From Candidatus Wolfebacteria bacterium GW2011_GWE2_44_13 (GTDB lineage Bacteria; Patescibacteria; Paceibacteria; UBA6257; UBA9933), in assembly GCA_001000675.1 (NCBI GenBank), contig LCHW01000001.1:470686-534685 (forward strand): 64,000 nucleotides of DNA. Direction: 5' to 3'. This document shows, in pieces, positions 35,954-43,500 of the stretch. Numbering within the stretch: position 1 is the stretch's first letter; each line of letters begins with the position of its first letter. Position numbers and translations under genes: made by a program. Below the pieces are notes generated by a model. The model worked only from the letters and a program-made list of their open reading frames with translations, ran no database searches and had not been told where the DNA came from.

Positions 35954-36967
35954 TTACAACGAATACGCCCAACTAAATATCTCTTCTATTGTTTTACTAT
36001 CGAGATGCGGACTATGCGTGCTCTCATCTATGGATGTTGCCGGATTATTTTTGAAAATGTTTAATCGTACTTGATTCGTATTTTTTATTTGCTCATATAA
36101 TTTTGGCTGAGCCTTGTTGCATATTGAATCTCTTTCTCCACAATTAAGCAGAATTCGCGCAGGGCTTTTTATTGCAATGTTTACAGTCTCGCTACTCACG
36201 AAGTTTGTCGTACACGTGCCCGACCCATCATCTTTTTTTAGTTGCGATGGATGAAACCCCGCATCAACAACCACCCCTCGTATGTCTTGTACCATGTCGT
36301 TAACAAGCATTGAAAAAACTGCCCCTTCGGAAAAGCCATACACAACAAAACCCTTTACTCCGAGATTACGCATCGCCCAGCTTCTTGCATCTTGCACCAT
36401 TTCTATATCCACATTCCCGCTTTTTTCAAGCCTAAACTGCCTCTTGCTGCAATACGGGCATTCCGCCTGAAATAAAATAACGGCAATTCCTTCGGAAAGC
36501 GCCTTTTCTATTATGGGCTGTGCCTTTAGTGCAAACTGACACGCAATACCGTTTGTTCCAGGAAACATAAGGAGTCCCTGCTCGGCTTTTTGTGTGCCTT
36601 CAGGAAGAAGATAGACGATGTTTGCCCCGTGGGCTAAGGCCTCTGTTTTTGCTGCTACTCCAAAAATCGAAGATAGCCGATTTATGTCGCATCGGCTGGA
36701 AATTTCACATGTAAAACCACTAGGACTGCTAATTGAGTCTACTTCTTCTTGCGTATCCTTTTTTCTGCTTTCGTCACTGGTATTTCCTTTGCCCACCTCT
36801 TCCTGTACGAGTATTTGCTGCTGACTGTTTTTCTCTTCTTTAATAGCGCCAACCGACTTTTCCTTGTTGCTCTCCTCTAAACGTGCCGTGTACATAAATA
36901 TAAACCCGCATATCATAAGCGCGCCACATACCCCCCCTCCAATTATTACTTTTCTTTGTGTAGCCAT
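35954..36967 (-). CDS. Membrane-anchored alpha/beta-hydrolase-like protein
   Basis: The 337 residues start with an N-terminal TM helix (about 8-26), then a charged linker to about residue 80. The hydrolase-like domain has LLMFPGTNGIACQFA (strand and oxyanion region), AVILFQAECPYCSKRQ, the nucleophile elbow VVYGFSEGAVFSM (GxSxG), an acid candidate in LLNCGERDSIC and a late His in STHSPHLD. All three triad positions are present, so it is probably active outside the membrane. Several Cys (CEISSRC, ECPYC, GTCTT, NCGE, SICN) suggest disulfides. The substrate is unknown. Confidence 0.75.
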   Translation of the reverse strand: MATQRKVIIGGGVCGALMICGFIFMYTARLEESNKEKSVGAIKEEKNSQQQILVQEEVGKGNTSDESRKKDTQEEVDSISSPSGFTCEISSRCDINRLSSIFGVAAKTEALAHGANIVYLLPEGTQKAEQGLLMFPGTNGIACQFALKAQPIIEKALSEGIAVILFQAECPYCSKRQFRLEKSGNVDIEMVQDARSWAMRNLGVKGFVVYGFSEGAVFSMLVNDMVQDIRGVVVDAGFHPSQLKKDDGSGTCTTNFVSSETVNIAIKSPARILLNCGERDSICNKAQPKLYEQIKNTNQVRLNIFKNNPATSIDESTHSPHLDSKTIEEIFSWAYSL

Positions 36968-37007
36968 TTTTATATATGCATCGTATCGTATTCAATTATA
37001 TAAGACA

Positions 37008-37040
37008 ATAAAAACGCCTGCACCATGCAGACGTTTTTTG
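37008..37040 (-). terminator. Terminator of the bactofilin-like gene
   Basis: The imperfect stem AAAACG-CTGCA/TGCAG-CGTTTT has one mismatch and a run of U on the minus strand. It lies 10 nt past the stop at 37050. Confidence 0.7.
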
Positions 37041-37049
37041 TTCTTACTA

Positions 37050-38207
37050 TTATCGCTTCAACCACACCTTTTGATACAGCATCATAGAAATACTTCCGAG
37101 TGATGCGATGAGGAGCAAGAAGGCGAACAACCAACCTACGATTGGAATCATTCCAACTACTTGAAACACGAACACACCGATTACCGCATTTTGCCAGTTC
37201 ACTTCGTATGCACTCGCTTTCTTAATCATCTTCACTAATACCGTTCCAACAATAATGCCTGCGAGCACCTTTGCTGCCATGATCAGTAATGTGTATAACA
37301 GTATTCCTGCGATACCAAGACCGATCCCAATAATACTCATAAATGCGAGAATGATTGCTGCGGGGCAAACAATCAATACCACAAATCCACGAACCATTTC
37401 TTTACCGAAATTATCCGCGACTGTTTTTGTAAGTGACTGAATACCTTTACGGAACAATGTAACTCCCAGTACCGCGATAAGCATAGCGGCGATTAACTTT
37501 AACAATGCTACCGCTCCAACCATCGCCACCATTGCAGCTCCAGCTCGTTTGTCTACGCGTGTTGGTCGCTCTACTTTTTCAAACTTTGTTTCTCCTTGAA
37601 TGACAGCGCCTTCAGCGACGATTACGGCGTCGGCTGCTTTATACCAAAGATTGCCATCAATCTTTGCGCTTCTTCCTATTGAAAATTGTTTATCTGATCG
37701 AACAGAAACGTCTTTACCAACGGTTCCATTGATCGTTACTTCTCCGGCTGCAACCTTTACACTCCCTTGTACTGTGCCATCGATAATTACTTGTCCACCA
37801 GCGACAATAACATCTCCCGCAACTGTTGCACCAGAAATAATATGGAGTACACCTCCTGCGGCAACCACATCTCCTCCAACGGCATTCCCAATTGTGATTG
37901 TTCCGCCAACTACACGAACATCGTCTCCGACCACTCCTAACAACTCAACTGTTCCTCCTGCTGCAAACAAATCTCCCTCAACACTTCCTGTGAGTAACAT
38001 ATTTGCACCCGCTGCGGCTAAATCTCCTGACACCTCCCCTGCTACTACATTCGTCTGTGCGGCGACGTAAAGATCGCTCGCAACTGCATCACCTTTTTGT
38101 AAGGTGTAATCACGCACTGCCTTAAGCTCTGCCCCCTGTGCCATTGCTGGCACGAGCACTATTGCAACCGCAAACACCAACGCTATCGTTTGTTTTATGT
38201 TTTTCAT
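37050..38207 (-). CDS. Secreted bactofilin-like beta-helix with C-terminal membrane domain
   Basis: The 385 residues have a signal peptide (about 1-25, ending AMAQG). A right-handed beta-helix region (about 35-200) of hexapeptide-like turns follows (GEVSGDLAAAGANMLL, GVVGDDVRVVGGTITI, GTVQGSVKVAAGEVTI), then four or five TM helices (about 220-380). The repeat region resembles polymer-forming bactofilin domains, but the signal peptide places it outside the cell, unlike classical bactofilins. The leader is unusual: the -10 TATAAT is part of the left arm of a 12-bp hairpin that lies between it and the ATG. Confidence 0.82.
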   Translation of the reverse strand: MKNIKQTIALVFAVAIVLVPAMAQGAELKAVRDYTLQKGDAVASDLYVAAQTNVVAGEVSGDLAAAGANMLLTGSVEGDLFAAGGTVELLGVVGDDVRVVGGTITIGNAVGGDVVAAGGVLHIISGATVAGDVIVAGGQVIIDGTVQGSVKVAAGEVTINGTVGKDVSVRSDKQFSIGRSAKIDGNLWYKAADAVIVAEGAVIQGETKFEKVERPTRVDKRAGAAMVAMVGAVALLKLIAAMLIAVLGVTLFRKGIQSLTKTVADNFGKEMVRGFVVLIVCPAAIILAFMSIIGIGLGIAGILLYTLLIMAAKVLAGIIVGTVLVKMIKKASAYEVNWQNAVIGVFVFQVVGMIPIVGWLFAFLLLIASLGSISMMLYQKVWLKR

Positions 38208-38258
38208 AAAAAATAATACGAGTATTAGTTAGCGACTATTACTCGTATTATACCCCTT
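38208..38258 (-). terminator. Terminator/leader hairpin before the bactofilin-like gene
   Basis: The 12-bp perfect stem ATAATACGAGTA/TACTCGTATTAT is followed by six U and then directly by the ATG at 38207. It can serve as the terminator for the upstream ABC-F gene (stop at 38290). The TATAAT of the next gene lies inside its left arm. Confidence 0.7.
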
Positions 38259-38289
38259 TTTATGCAATTGTTCCACACATTCGTCCAGC

Positions 38290-39744
38290 TCACTCCATCT
38301 TCCCTAGGTCAAGCTCTTCGTCAATACGAATCTGTTTAATAAACTCTGGCATATGGCTTACGATAATCATCGCTCCTTCATACTTATCGAGCGCCTTTGC
38401 GATGATTGGCAAGTGACGGAAATTGATATGGTTGGTAGGCTCATCGAGGATCAAGAGCCCTGGCTTTTGCAACATAAAGCGAGCAAATGACAATAGCCCT
38501 TTCTGTCCTTCGGATAGGCTTTCTACTTTTGAGCCAAGCAAGTCTGCAGTGATTAAGAATCGTGCTGCAGCTCCGCGCACATCTTGATCGGTTGCTTCTA
38601 TCGCAACTTCCTTTAACACATCGTATACGGTTGCATCAAAATCGAGTGTTGAAAAATCTTGACGATAATATCCCACAATCGTTCCGCTTTCTATTTTAGC
38701 GCCCTTGGCTGTGCCGTTGTAGAGCGATTCCAAAAGTGTGCTCTTGCCGATACCGTTTGGACCGGCAATTAACAAGTGCATTTTCTTACGCAAAATTAAA
38801 TCGAATTTCTTTTCAATTTTCTTGTGATCTTTCACAATACCAACCGATTCGAAACGTACTGCTGGATGTGAAATATCCTGATTCTCAAGCGTGAAGCTTG
38901 GAATCGTTTTGTCGTCACGGCGAACATCCACTTTGTCCTCCTCAAGCTCTTCGATTTTTTCTCGCATTGTTGCGGCGATGTTGCGCAACTTACCTCCCTT
39001 CTGTGCGAAAAAGTTTGCCTGCTCTTTGCGGTTAATAATATCCTTTTCAAGACGCGCATTCTTACTGCGCTCTCGTTCTAAGCGCAGTTTAATTTCTTCC
39101 ATCACCTTATAATAGTCTCCGGTATACTGTTCAACTTTTCGGGTAAATATATCGAGATACAATACGCCATGTGTAAATGCATTTAAGAATTCCGCATCAT
39201 GCGAAATAACGATACAGGTTTTATCATATGCTTTAAGATAGTCGGTTAAATGCGCAATACCTGCTTTATCTAAATTGTTCGTAGGTTCATCAAGTAATAA
39301 AATATCTGGCTCCTGAATAAGCGCTGAGGCAAGTAATAATCGGGCTTGCTGTCCTCCGGAGAATGTTTTCATCTGTCGCTCAAGCGGCGCTTTTACATTG
39401 ACGATTTCCAATACCGCGGCTATCTTCGGATCAATGTCGTATACTTTCTTATCGAACATACTCTCGAAGAAATCCTTCACCGTAAGCTCTAGCTGTTCGC
39501 GCGTTAAGACTTGGCGTGCAATTGCAATAGTAGAACCTTTTTCGATAGCAATCGAACCATCGAGCGGCTTTAACTCGCCGAGCAATAATTTAAATAGCGT
39601 GCTCTTACCTGCACCATTTTGTCCCATGATGGTTACCTTTGCGCCTTCTCGGATAGAAAAATCAGCCTCTTCTAAGAGGGGCTTTGTATGCTTGTATCCA
39701 AAGGATACTTCGTTGAATCTGATTATTACGTTCCCGTTGCTCAT
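38290..39744 (-). CDS. ABC-F family ATPase
   Basis: 484 residues with two ABC domains and no TM. First domain: GQNGAGKSTLFKLLLGEL, signature FSGGQQARLLLASAL and LLLDEPTNNLD. Second domain: AGPNGIGKSTLLESLY, signature LSEGQKGLLSFARFM and LILDEPTNHINFRHLP. A charged interdomain linker (about 215-290) is present. ABC-F proteins act at the ribosomal E site as translation factors or antibiotic-resistance factors. Which applies here cannot be told from sequence. It has a leader of about 170 nt with a terminator-like hairpin and a short Arg-rich ORF. Confidence 0.92.
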   Translation of the reverse strand: MSNGNVIIRFNEVSFGYKHTKPLLEEADFSIREGAKVTIMGQNGAGKSTLFKLLLGELKPLDGSIAIEKGSTIAIARQVLTREQLELTVKDFFESMFDKKVYDIDPKIAAVLEIVNVKAPLERQMKTFSGGQQARLLLASALIQEPDILLLDEPTNNLDKAGIAHLTDYLKAYDKTCIVISHDAEFLNAFTHGVLYLDIFTRKVEQYTGDYYKVMEEIKLRLERERSKNARLEKDIINRKEQANFFAQKGGKLRNIAATMREKIEELEEDKVDVRRDDKTIPSFTLENQDISHPAVRFESVGIVKDHKKIEKKFDLILRKKMHLLIAGPNGIGKSTLLESLYNGTAKGAKIESGTIVGYYRQDFSTLDFDATVYDVLKEVAIEATDQDVRGAAARFLITADLLGSKVESLSEGQKGLLSFARFMLQKPGLLILDEPTNHINFRHLPIIAKALDKYEGAMIIVSHMPEFIKQIRIDEELDLGKME

Positions 39745-39810
39745 AGTTTTAAAACTTTTAGGTTTGACGAATTACTATGTTGCCTTCCTCGATCGCTTCC
39801 TCGAAGTAGC

Positions 39811-39855
39811 TTATCTACATCTCAGTCGCAATCTCGTCGGCGCCTTGTACTTCAT
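39811..39855 (-). CDS. Possible 14-codon leader peptide upstream of the ABC-F gene
   Basis: ATG to TAA, encoding MKYKAPTRLRLRCR, 66 nt upstream of the ABC-F ATG and downstream of a hairpin (about 39888-39906) with a U-run. There is no Shine-Dalgarno. Arg-rich leader peptides controlling ABC-F genes by attenuation are known in other bacteria. Whether this one is translated is unproven. Confidence 0.25.
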   Translation of the reverse strand: MKYKAPTRLRLRCR

Positions 39856-39885
39856 TCAAACCAACAAGTTTTCAATCTTTTCAGA

Positions 39886-39908
39886 ACTAAAAACGGCCTC
39901 TTTGCCGT
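39886..39908 (-). promoter_or_regulatory. Terminator-like hairpin in the ABC-F leader
   Basis: The 5-bp stem ACGGC/GCCGT is followed by TTTTT on the minus strand. It falls just after the predicted transcription start from TTGTCA-17 nt-TAGTAT and could terminate or attenuate the transcript early. Confidence 0.4.
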
Positions 39909-40007
39909 ATTTGTGGATATATACTAGCATACTTTATTTTATTTGACAATATCTAACTTGTATAGCAGAATATAGACAGCTGTTTCATTTTTTTCAGGAG
40001 GCATCAC

Positions 40008-40367
40008 ATGAAGATTGCAATTGTCCGTGGTATACCGAAAACCGTTCTGCCCTCGGCCATCCTCGAAGAAGTCCGGAAACGGGAACAGGACGATGATCGC
40101 AGGGCCGTTATTCTGCTCCCATCCATCTTGCATACCAATCCGCTGTTAGCAACATATCGCGTCGCTCTGCGCTATTTGGCAAACGACGTGAGCTCGCTTA
40201 CACTCGATGCACTGCAGCGAGCGGTACAGAAAGCGCACGCACATCTGCATCCGTCTGTACGGATACCTTTTGTCATTGCAACATATCCTGGAAACGTTCG
40301 GGGTCATTTGCTCGACAAGGACGGCGTGGTGTTCTCCCTTTCCCAAGGGCTTCTCGTCCAGAGTTAA
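40008..40367 (+). CDS. Unrecognised 119-aa protein, SD-led cassette
   Basis: A small soluble alpha/beta protein with no signal peptide. It starts with MKIAIVRGIP and has RRAVILLPSIL in the middle and VRIPFVIATYPGN toward the C-terminus. No family is recognised. The ribosome site AGGAGG lies 7 nt before the ATG, TTGACA is at 39943-39948, and a strong terminator follows. GC content and use of CGC/CTC/GTC codons are higher than in flanking genes, as in the other Shine-Dalgarno-led orphans here. It is one of few plus-strand genes. Confidence 0.7.
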   Translation: MKIAIVRGIPKTVLPSAILEEVRKREQDDDRRAVILLPSILHTNPLLATYRVALRYLANDVSSLTLDALQRAVQKAHAHLHPSVRIPFVIATYPGNVRGHLLDKDGVVFSLSQGLLVQS

Positions 40368-40387
40368 CCCAAGGGATTCCCCAAACT

Positions 40388-40415
40388 GCCGGCGCACCAG
40401 CGCCGGCTTTTTTAT
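40388..40415 (+). terminator. Terminator of the gene at 40008
   Basis: The 8-bp stem GCCGGCGC/GCGCCGGC (40388-40395 with 40400-40407) has a 4-nt loop and is followed by six T. Confidence 0.9.
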
Positions 40416-40432
40416 TACTCTATTTATCAATT

Positions 40433-40460
40433 TAAAAAACAGCCCCTAAGGAGGGGCTGC
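40433..40460 (-). terminator. Terminator of the gene at 40486
   Basis: The 8-bp stem CAGCCCCT/AGGGGCTG (40440-40447 with 40452-40459) is followed by six U on the minus strand. Confidence 0.85.
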
Positions 40461-40485
40461 TACTATGATGCGCGAACATGCTGGC

Positions 40486-40797
40486 CTACTGTTGCGCTGC
40501 TCGTTGTTGCTGGCGATCGATTGCGGCGGCGGTTTCTTCGCCCGTGCGACGGGCATGCGCCACCATAATGTCATTACGCAGGCTCCAGGTGGCCGGCGCT
40601 GCCGCTGCCATCCAGAAGACGATGCCGAGACCGAGAAGGGGCATCGTAAGAGTGGCGATAAGATAGAGAATCGCCGTGGCAATGAATGCCCCCCATTTGC
40701 CCTTCAAGCCGTAATAGATCGGTGTAAGGAAAATTGCCAGCACATACTGCCCGAACCCCGGGATCTCCGTTTTTTGACTTACTTCCTGAATCGACAT
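40486..40797 (-). CDS. Small two-helix membrane protein, SD-led cassette
   Basis: 103 residues. The start at 40797 is chosen for the AAGGAG 9 nt upstream. The longer frame to 40947 would cover the promoter TTGACA-17 nt-TAATAC. Two hydrophobic segments are present (YVLAIFLTPIYYGLKGKWGA / FIATAILYLIATLTMPLLG into LGIVFWMAAAAPA), then a polar tail rich in Arg, Ala and Gln. No family can be named safely. It has its own promoter and terminator. Confidence 0.7.
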   Translation of the reverse strand: MSIQEVSQKTEIPGFGQYVLAIFLTPIYYGLKGKWGAFIATAILYLIATLTMPLLGLGIVFWMAAAAPATWSLRNDIMVAHARRTGEETAAAIDRQQQRAAQQ

Positions 40798-40909
40798 CGG
40801 CTCTACTCCTTTGCAATGGGTTTGGTGTATCTTTTCTATCCTCGCCTCTTGAGTACTAGGTACAGTATTACAATAATACTGTAATCGTGTCAATGATTTT
40901 GTAATCAAC

Positions 40910-41371
40910 TTACATCTCCGCCCCTCCTGCCATTTCAAGGCGCTCAACGTTTATTATTCCCTCTCCATTTATACTCCCCATAACCCAGACTCGTTGCCCT
41001 TGCTCGAATGCTGCTGTGTTGCAGAACTCGGCACGCGCATCAATAACACAGCTACTGCTCGTGGTAAATACAAGCTCCTTTGTTAACGCGGGTGCTCCCG
41101 GCTTTTCATAAATCAACACCCATTCATCTTCTTCGACATCGCCTGAGGCAATATTTTTAATATTTCCTTTTTCATTAAATGCGTATACCTGTTCTACTTT
41201 CTTTTCAACAGTCAATGCAACTTTACCTTTTAATCCTTCAGCGATTTCCATTGCAGTGCGACTTTTTTGGTAGAACGATCCAATGTATGCGCCAAGCACA
41301 AAAATACCGATACCTACTATGACGGCTAAAAATTTTGAATACCATATCACCACATTCCACTGTATGTTCAT
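40910..41371 (-). CDS. Single-pass membrane protein with extracytoplasmic domain
   Basis: 153 residues. One N-terminal TM helix (about 11-32, FLAVIVGIGIFVLGAYIGSF) is followed by a beta-rich domain with two Cys (SSSCVIDARAEFCNTAA) that could form a disulfide. The C-terminal part (GQRVWVMGSINGEGIINVERLEM) resembles an OB-like strand set, but no family is asserted. The ATG lies 5 nt after the stop of the poly-gamma-glutamate hydrolase-like gene, so they form an operon. Confidence 0.7.
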   Translation of the reverse strand: MNIQWNVVIWYSKFLAVIVGIGIFVLGAYIGSFYQKSRTAMEIAEGLKGKVALTVEKKVEQVYAFNEKGNIKNIASGDVEEDEWVLIYEKPGAPALTKELVFTTSSSCVIDARAEFCNTAAFEQGQRVWVMGSINGEGIINVERLEMAGGAEM

Positions 41372-41376
41372 ATTTT

Positions 41377-41964
41377 TTAGTTATTGTAATACCCTGCGAT
41401 TGCTCGACGAATCGCATTGATGAATAAGCGATATAGGCCCTCGTCTTCTTGTAATGCATCGCGAAGTTTTCGGCTTATCTCAAGCTCAACCCCTCCTCCC
41501 GACATACCCCGATTGCATATATTTTCAAAGCTCTCTGGATGCATTCGCTCGTCAAACGGTTTTATCGTAATATCTACTGCCCTTAGCTGCTCTTGTATTT
41601 GCTGGACGAGTTTTTCACAAAGCCCACCAACCATAACAAATTCATCTTCTGTATCGTGCTTTCCATGAATTGCAATTACAATTTCTGCGACACGTACCAT
41701 ATCCAGCGCTTGCGGTTCATTAAAATAAGCGCTGGTTATGTGGAGCTGTGCATTATCTTTTTCCCTTATCCCTTCAAAAAGATACACGTCATACTCTTCT
41801 CCTGCAATTGATTCAGCAATATTTGAAGTAAACGGCTCAATGCGCCCGCCGTGAATTCCTGCGATAAGATACGGGCTATTTCTTTTTTTTGTTACAATTC
41901 GATAGTCCTGCCCTTCTTGCATATGTGCCGCGAGATCTTCAAAGGCTCTGTATGTGTCGATCAT
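41377..41964 (-). CDS. Poly-gamma-glutamate hydrolase-like zinc peptidase
   Basis: 195 residues from the ATG at 41964, chosen because TATACT ends 7 nt upstream and a terminator for the previous gene lies just before. Family signatures of PghP-like hydrolases are clear: DTYRAFEDLAAHMQEGQDYRI, YLIAGIHGGRIEPFTSNIAE, VYLFEGIREKDNAQLHITSA, VIAIHGKHDTED and ENICNRGMSGGGVELEISRK. Zinc ligands expected from the family (His/Glu of HGGRIEP and His of IHG) are present. Phage members degrade poly-gamma-glutamate capsules. A chromosomal role here is unclear. No signal peptide is seen. Confidence 0.85.
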   Translation of the reverse strand: MIDTYRAFEDLAAHMQEGQDYRIVTKKRNSPYLIAGIHGGRIEPFTSNIAESIAGEEYDVYLFEGIREKDNAQLHITSAYFNEPQALDMVRVAEIVIAIHGKHDTEDEFVMVGGLCEKLVQQIQEQLRAVDITIKPFDERMHPESFENICNRGMSGGGVELEISRKLRDALQEDEGLYRLFINAIRRAIAGYYNN

Positions 41965-41992
41965 ATCTTCAGTATATCCTCTTCTCTTTAAA

Positions 41993-42023
41993 AAATAAAA
42001 AGGGGCGGTATGTACCGCCCCAC
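41993..42023 (-). terminator. Terminator of the ClpP-like gene
   Basis: The stem GGGGCGGT/ACCGCCCC at 42002-42021 is followed on the minus strand by five U. It separates the ClpP-like gene from the hydrolase gene. Confidence 0.8.
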
Positions 42024-42028
42024 TGTCG

Positions 42029-42790
42029 TTAAATGCACTCATGCGCTAACCCGAGCGCACAAGCTTGTGCGCCGTCGATTCGCTCGCTTTGACGCATTAA
42101 CGCATTAACGTCTTTTACCGCTAGGCCACTCCGGCGCGCGATGATGCCTGCGTAAATGTACCCCCTGCGTTCCGCGTCGTCTGTCATCCCCTTTAAGAGT
42201 TTAATTACCGCGGGGCTCTTTTCGCAACAATGCACTCCTTTAATAATTTGTCGGGATATCGCCGCGAGCTCTCGCGTATACGGATTCCATAGGCGCTTTC
42301 TTCGCCTACTTGTTCCTAACAGACCTCTCATAAGAATACGCACATTCACATCTGCGCATAAACAATGCTCTTGTTTACTGATTGCCGCTAAAGAATCCTT
42401 AATCGCTTGCGCCGGCACGTTCTGCCCTTTGGGCCCCATCGACACAACTCCCTCATGGAATTTCAACTCTGCGCTTTGCGACATACAGCGATGATCTCCT
42501 GCCATAAACAGCACAATCCCCGCCGATGAAACTTCTCCGACAGCGCATGTCCATAATGGCACTGCTTTTCCGTCTTGGCGCGCGTTTGCCCGCATCATTT
42601 TCCAGATACGCGCATAGAGCTGAAATGCAATCCATCCATCTCCACCTCCCGAGCAAATTGATACTATGATTTTATCTACTCCTTCGTTCAGCGCCTTGCA
42701 TATTGCATCCAATAAACACATGGCCATCTTTTCGTTTACTTCGCCGAGGAACTCAATGTGATTCCCCGTTCTTCGGACTGTCCCGTTCAT
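42029..42790 (-). CDS. ClpP/SppA-superfamily serine-protease-like protein
   Basis: 253 residues. Signatures of the ClpP/crotonase fold: IEFLGEVNEKMAMCLLDAI, KIIVSICSGGGDGWIAFQLY (oxyanion GG), a nucleophile elbow CAVGEVSSAGIVLFMAGDHR and the His strand SAELKFHEGV. The C-terminal ERIDGAQACALGLAHECI matches the family end. The Asp of the triad is not obvious. It is about 60 residues longer than ClpP, with a basic helical insert (GTSRRRKRLW). The Shine-Dalgarno AGGAGG lies 5 nt before the ATG, with TTGACA-17 nt-TACGCT upstream and its own terminator. Whether it pairs with a ClpX-like ATPase is unknown. Confidence 0.8.
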   Translation of the reverse strand: MNGTVRRTGNHIEFLGEVNEKMAMCLLDAICKALNEGVDKIIVSICSGGGDGWIAFQLYARIWKMMRANARQDGKAVPLWTCAVGEVSSAGIVLFMAGDHRCMSQSAELKFHEGVVSMGPKGQNVPAQAIKDSLAAISKQEHCLCADVNVRILMRGLLGTSRRRKRLWNPYTRELAAISRQIIKGVHCCEKSPAVIKLLKGMTDDAERRGYIYAGIIARRSGLAVKDVNALMRQSERIDGAQACALGLAHECI

Positions 42791-42833
42791 AGGCGCCTCC
42801 TCCGGTTGGGGTTATTAAAAAGTTTCTGCCCCT

Positions 42834-42862
42834 AGCGTACCAAGCGTAACCCGCGCTGTCAA
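42834..42862 (-). promoter_or_regulatory. Promoter of the ClpP-like gene
   Basis: TTGACA (42857-42862), 17 nt, TACGCT (42834-42839), with TGG preceding the -10, on the minus strand. It is divergent from queH. Confidence 0.65.
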
Positions 42863-42910
42863 AGAAGCCATTCCATTTTACAATCTGCACAAATATCCTA
42901 TACTACCGAC

Positions 42911-43474
42911 ATGTCATCTACTGTCACAAAACCAAAACTTGTTCTCCATATCTGTTGCTCTATTTGTGGGGCATATCTTTCTGAGCTTCTTAAAGATCGC
43001 TTCGAGATTATCTACTATTACTACAACCCCAACATTCACCCCGAGGAGGAGTATGAGAAACGTAAAGCATCTGTGCAAAAACTTGCAGCCCTCTACAATT
43101 CTGAATTCATCGAGGGTGATTATGCGGTGCAGGAATGGTACAAAACGATTAGTGGATTTGAAGGCGAACCTGAAGGTGGCAAGCGTTGCCCGTTGTGCTT
43201 CCGTATGCGTCTCGCAAAAACTGCGCAGCTCGCCGTCGCAAAAGGTGCAACGCATTTTACAACCACCCTTGCAACGAGTCCTTATAAAAACGAAGATGTT
43301 ATCGGTGCTATTGGTACAGAAATTGCCAAGGAGCTCGGCCTCACCTTTCTTACTGTTGCTGACTTCGGGGAATCTAAAAAAGATATCTGGGCAAAAACAC
43401 GTACACTTGCCAAGGAGCACAACTTCTATCATCAAAATTACTGCGGATGCACCTTTAGTATTTGGAAAAAATAA
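42911..43474 (+). CDS. queH: Epoxyqueuosine reductase QueH
   Basis: 187 residues of the DUF208/QueH family, which reduces epoxyqueuosine to queuosine in tRNA. Cys-rich motifs are all present: HICCSICGAY (N-terminal CC and C), YYYNPNIHPEEEYEKR, RCPLCFRMRLAKTA, THFTTTLATSPYKNEDV and the C-terminal QNYCGCTFS. These Cys are expected to bind an Fe-S cluster and an adjacent metal. No other queuosine gene lies in the window. TATACT ends exactly 6 nt before the ATG, one of the clearest leaderless starts here. Confidence 0.95.
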   Translation: MSSTVTKPKLVLHICCSICGAYLSELLKDRFEIIYYYYNPNIHPEEEYEKRKASVQKLAALYNSEFIEGDYAVQEWYKTISGFEGEPEGGKRCPLCFRMRLAKTAQLAVAKGATHFTTTLATSPYKNEDVIGAIGTEIAKELGLTFLTVADFGESKKDIWAKTRTLAKEHNFYHQNYCGCTFSIWKK

Positions 43475-43500
43475 AACCGGCGATTGCCGGTTTTATTTTT
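43470..43500. terminator. Bidirectional terminator between queH and the SdpI gene
   Basis: The 11-bp stem ATAAAACCGGC/GCCGGTTTTAT has a 4-nt loop and lies between convergent genes. Confidence 0.9.
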
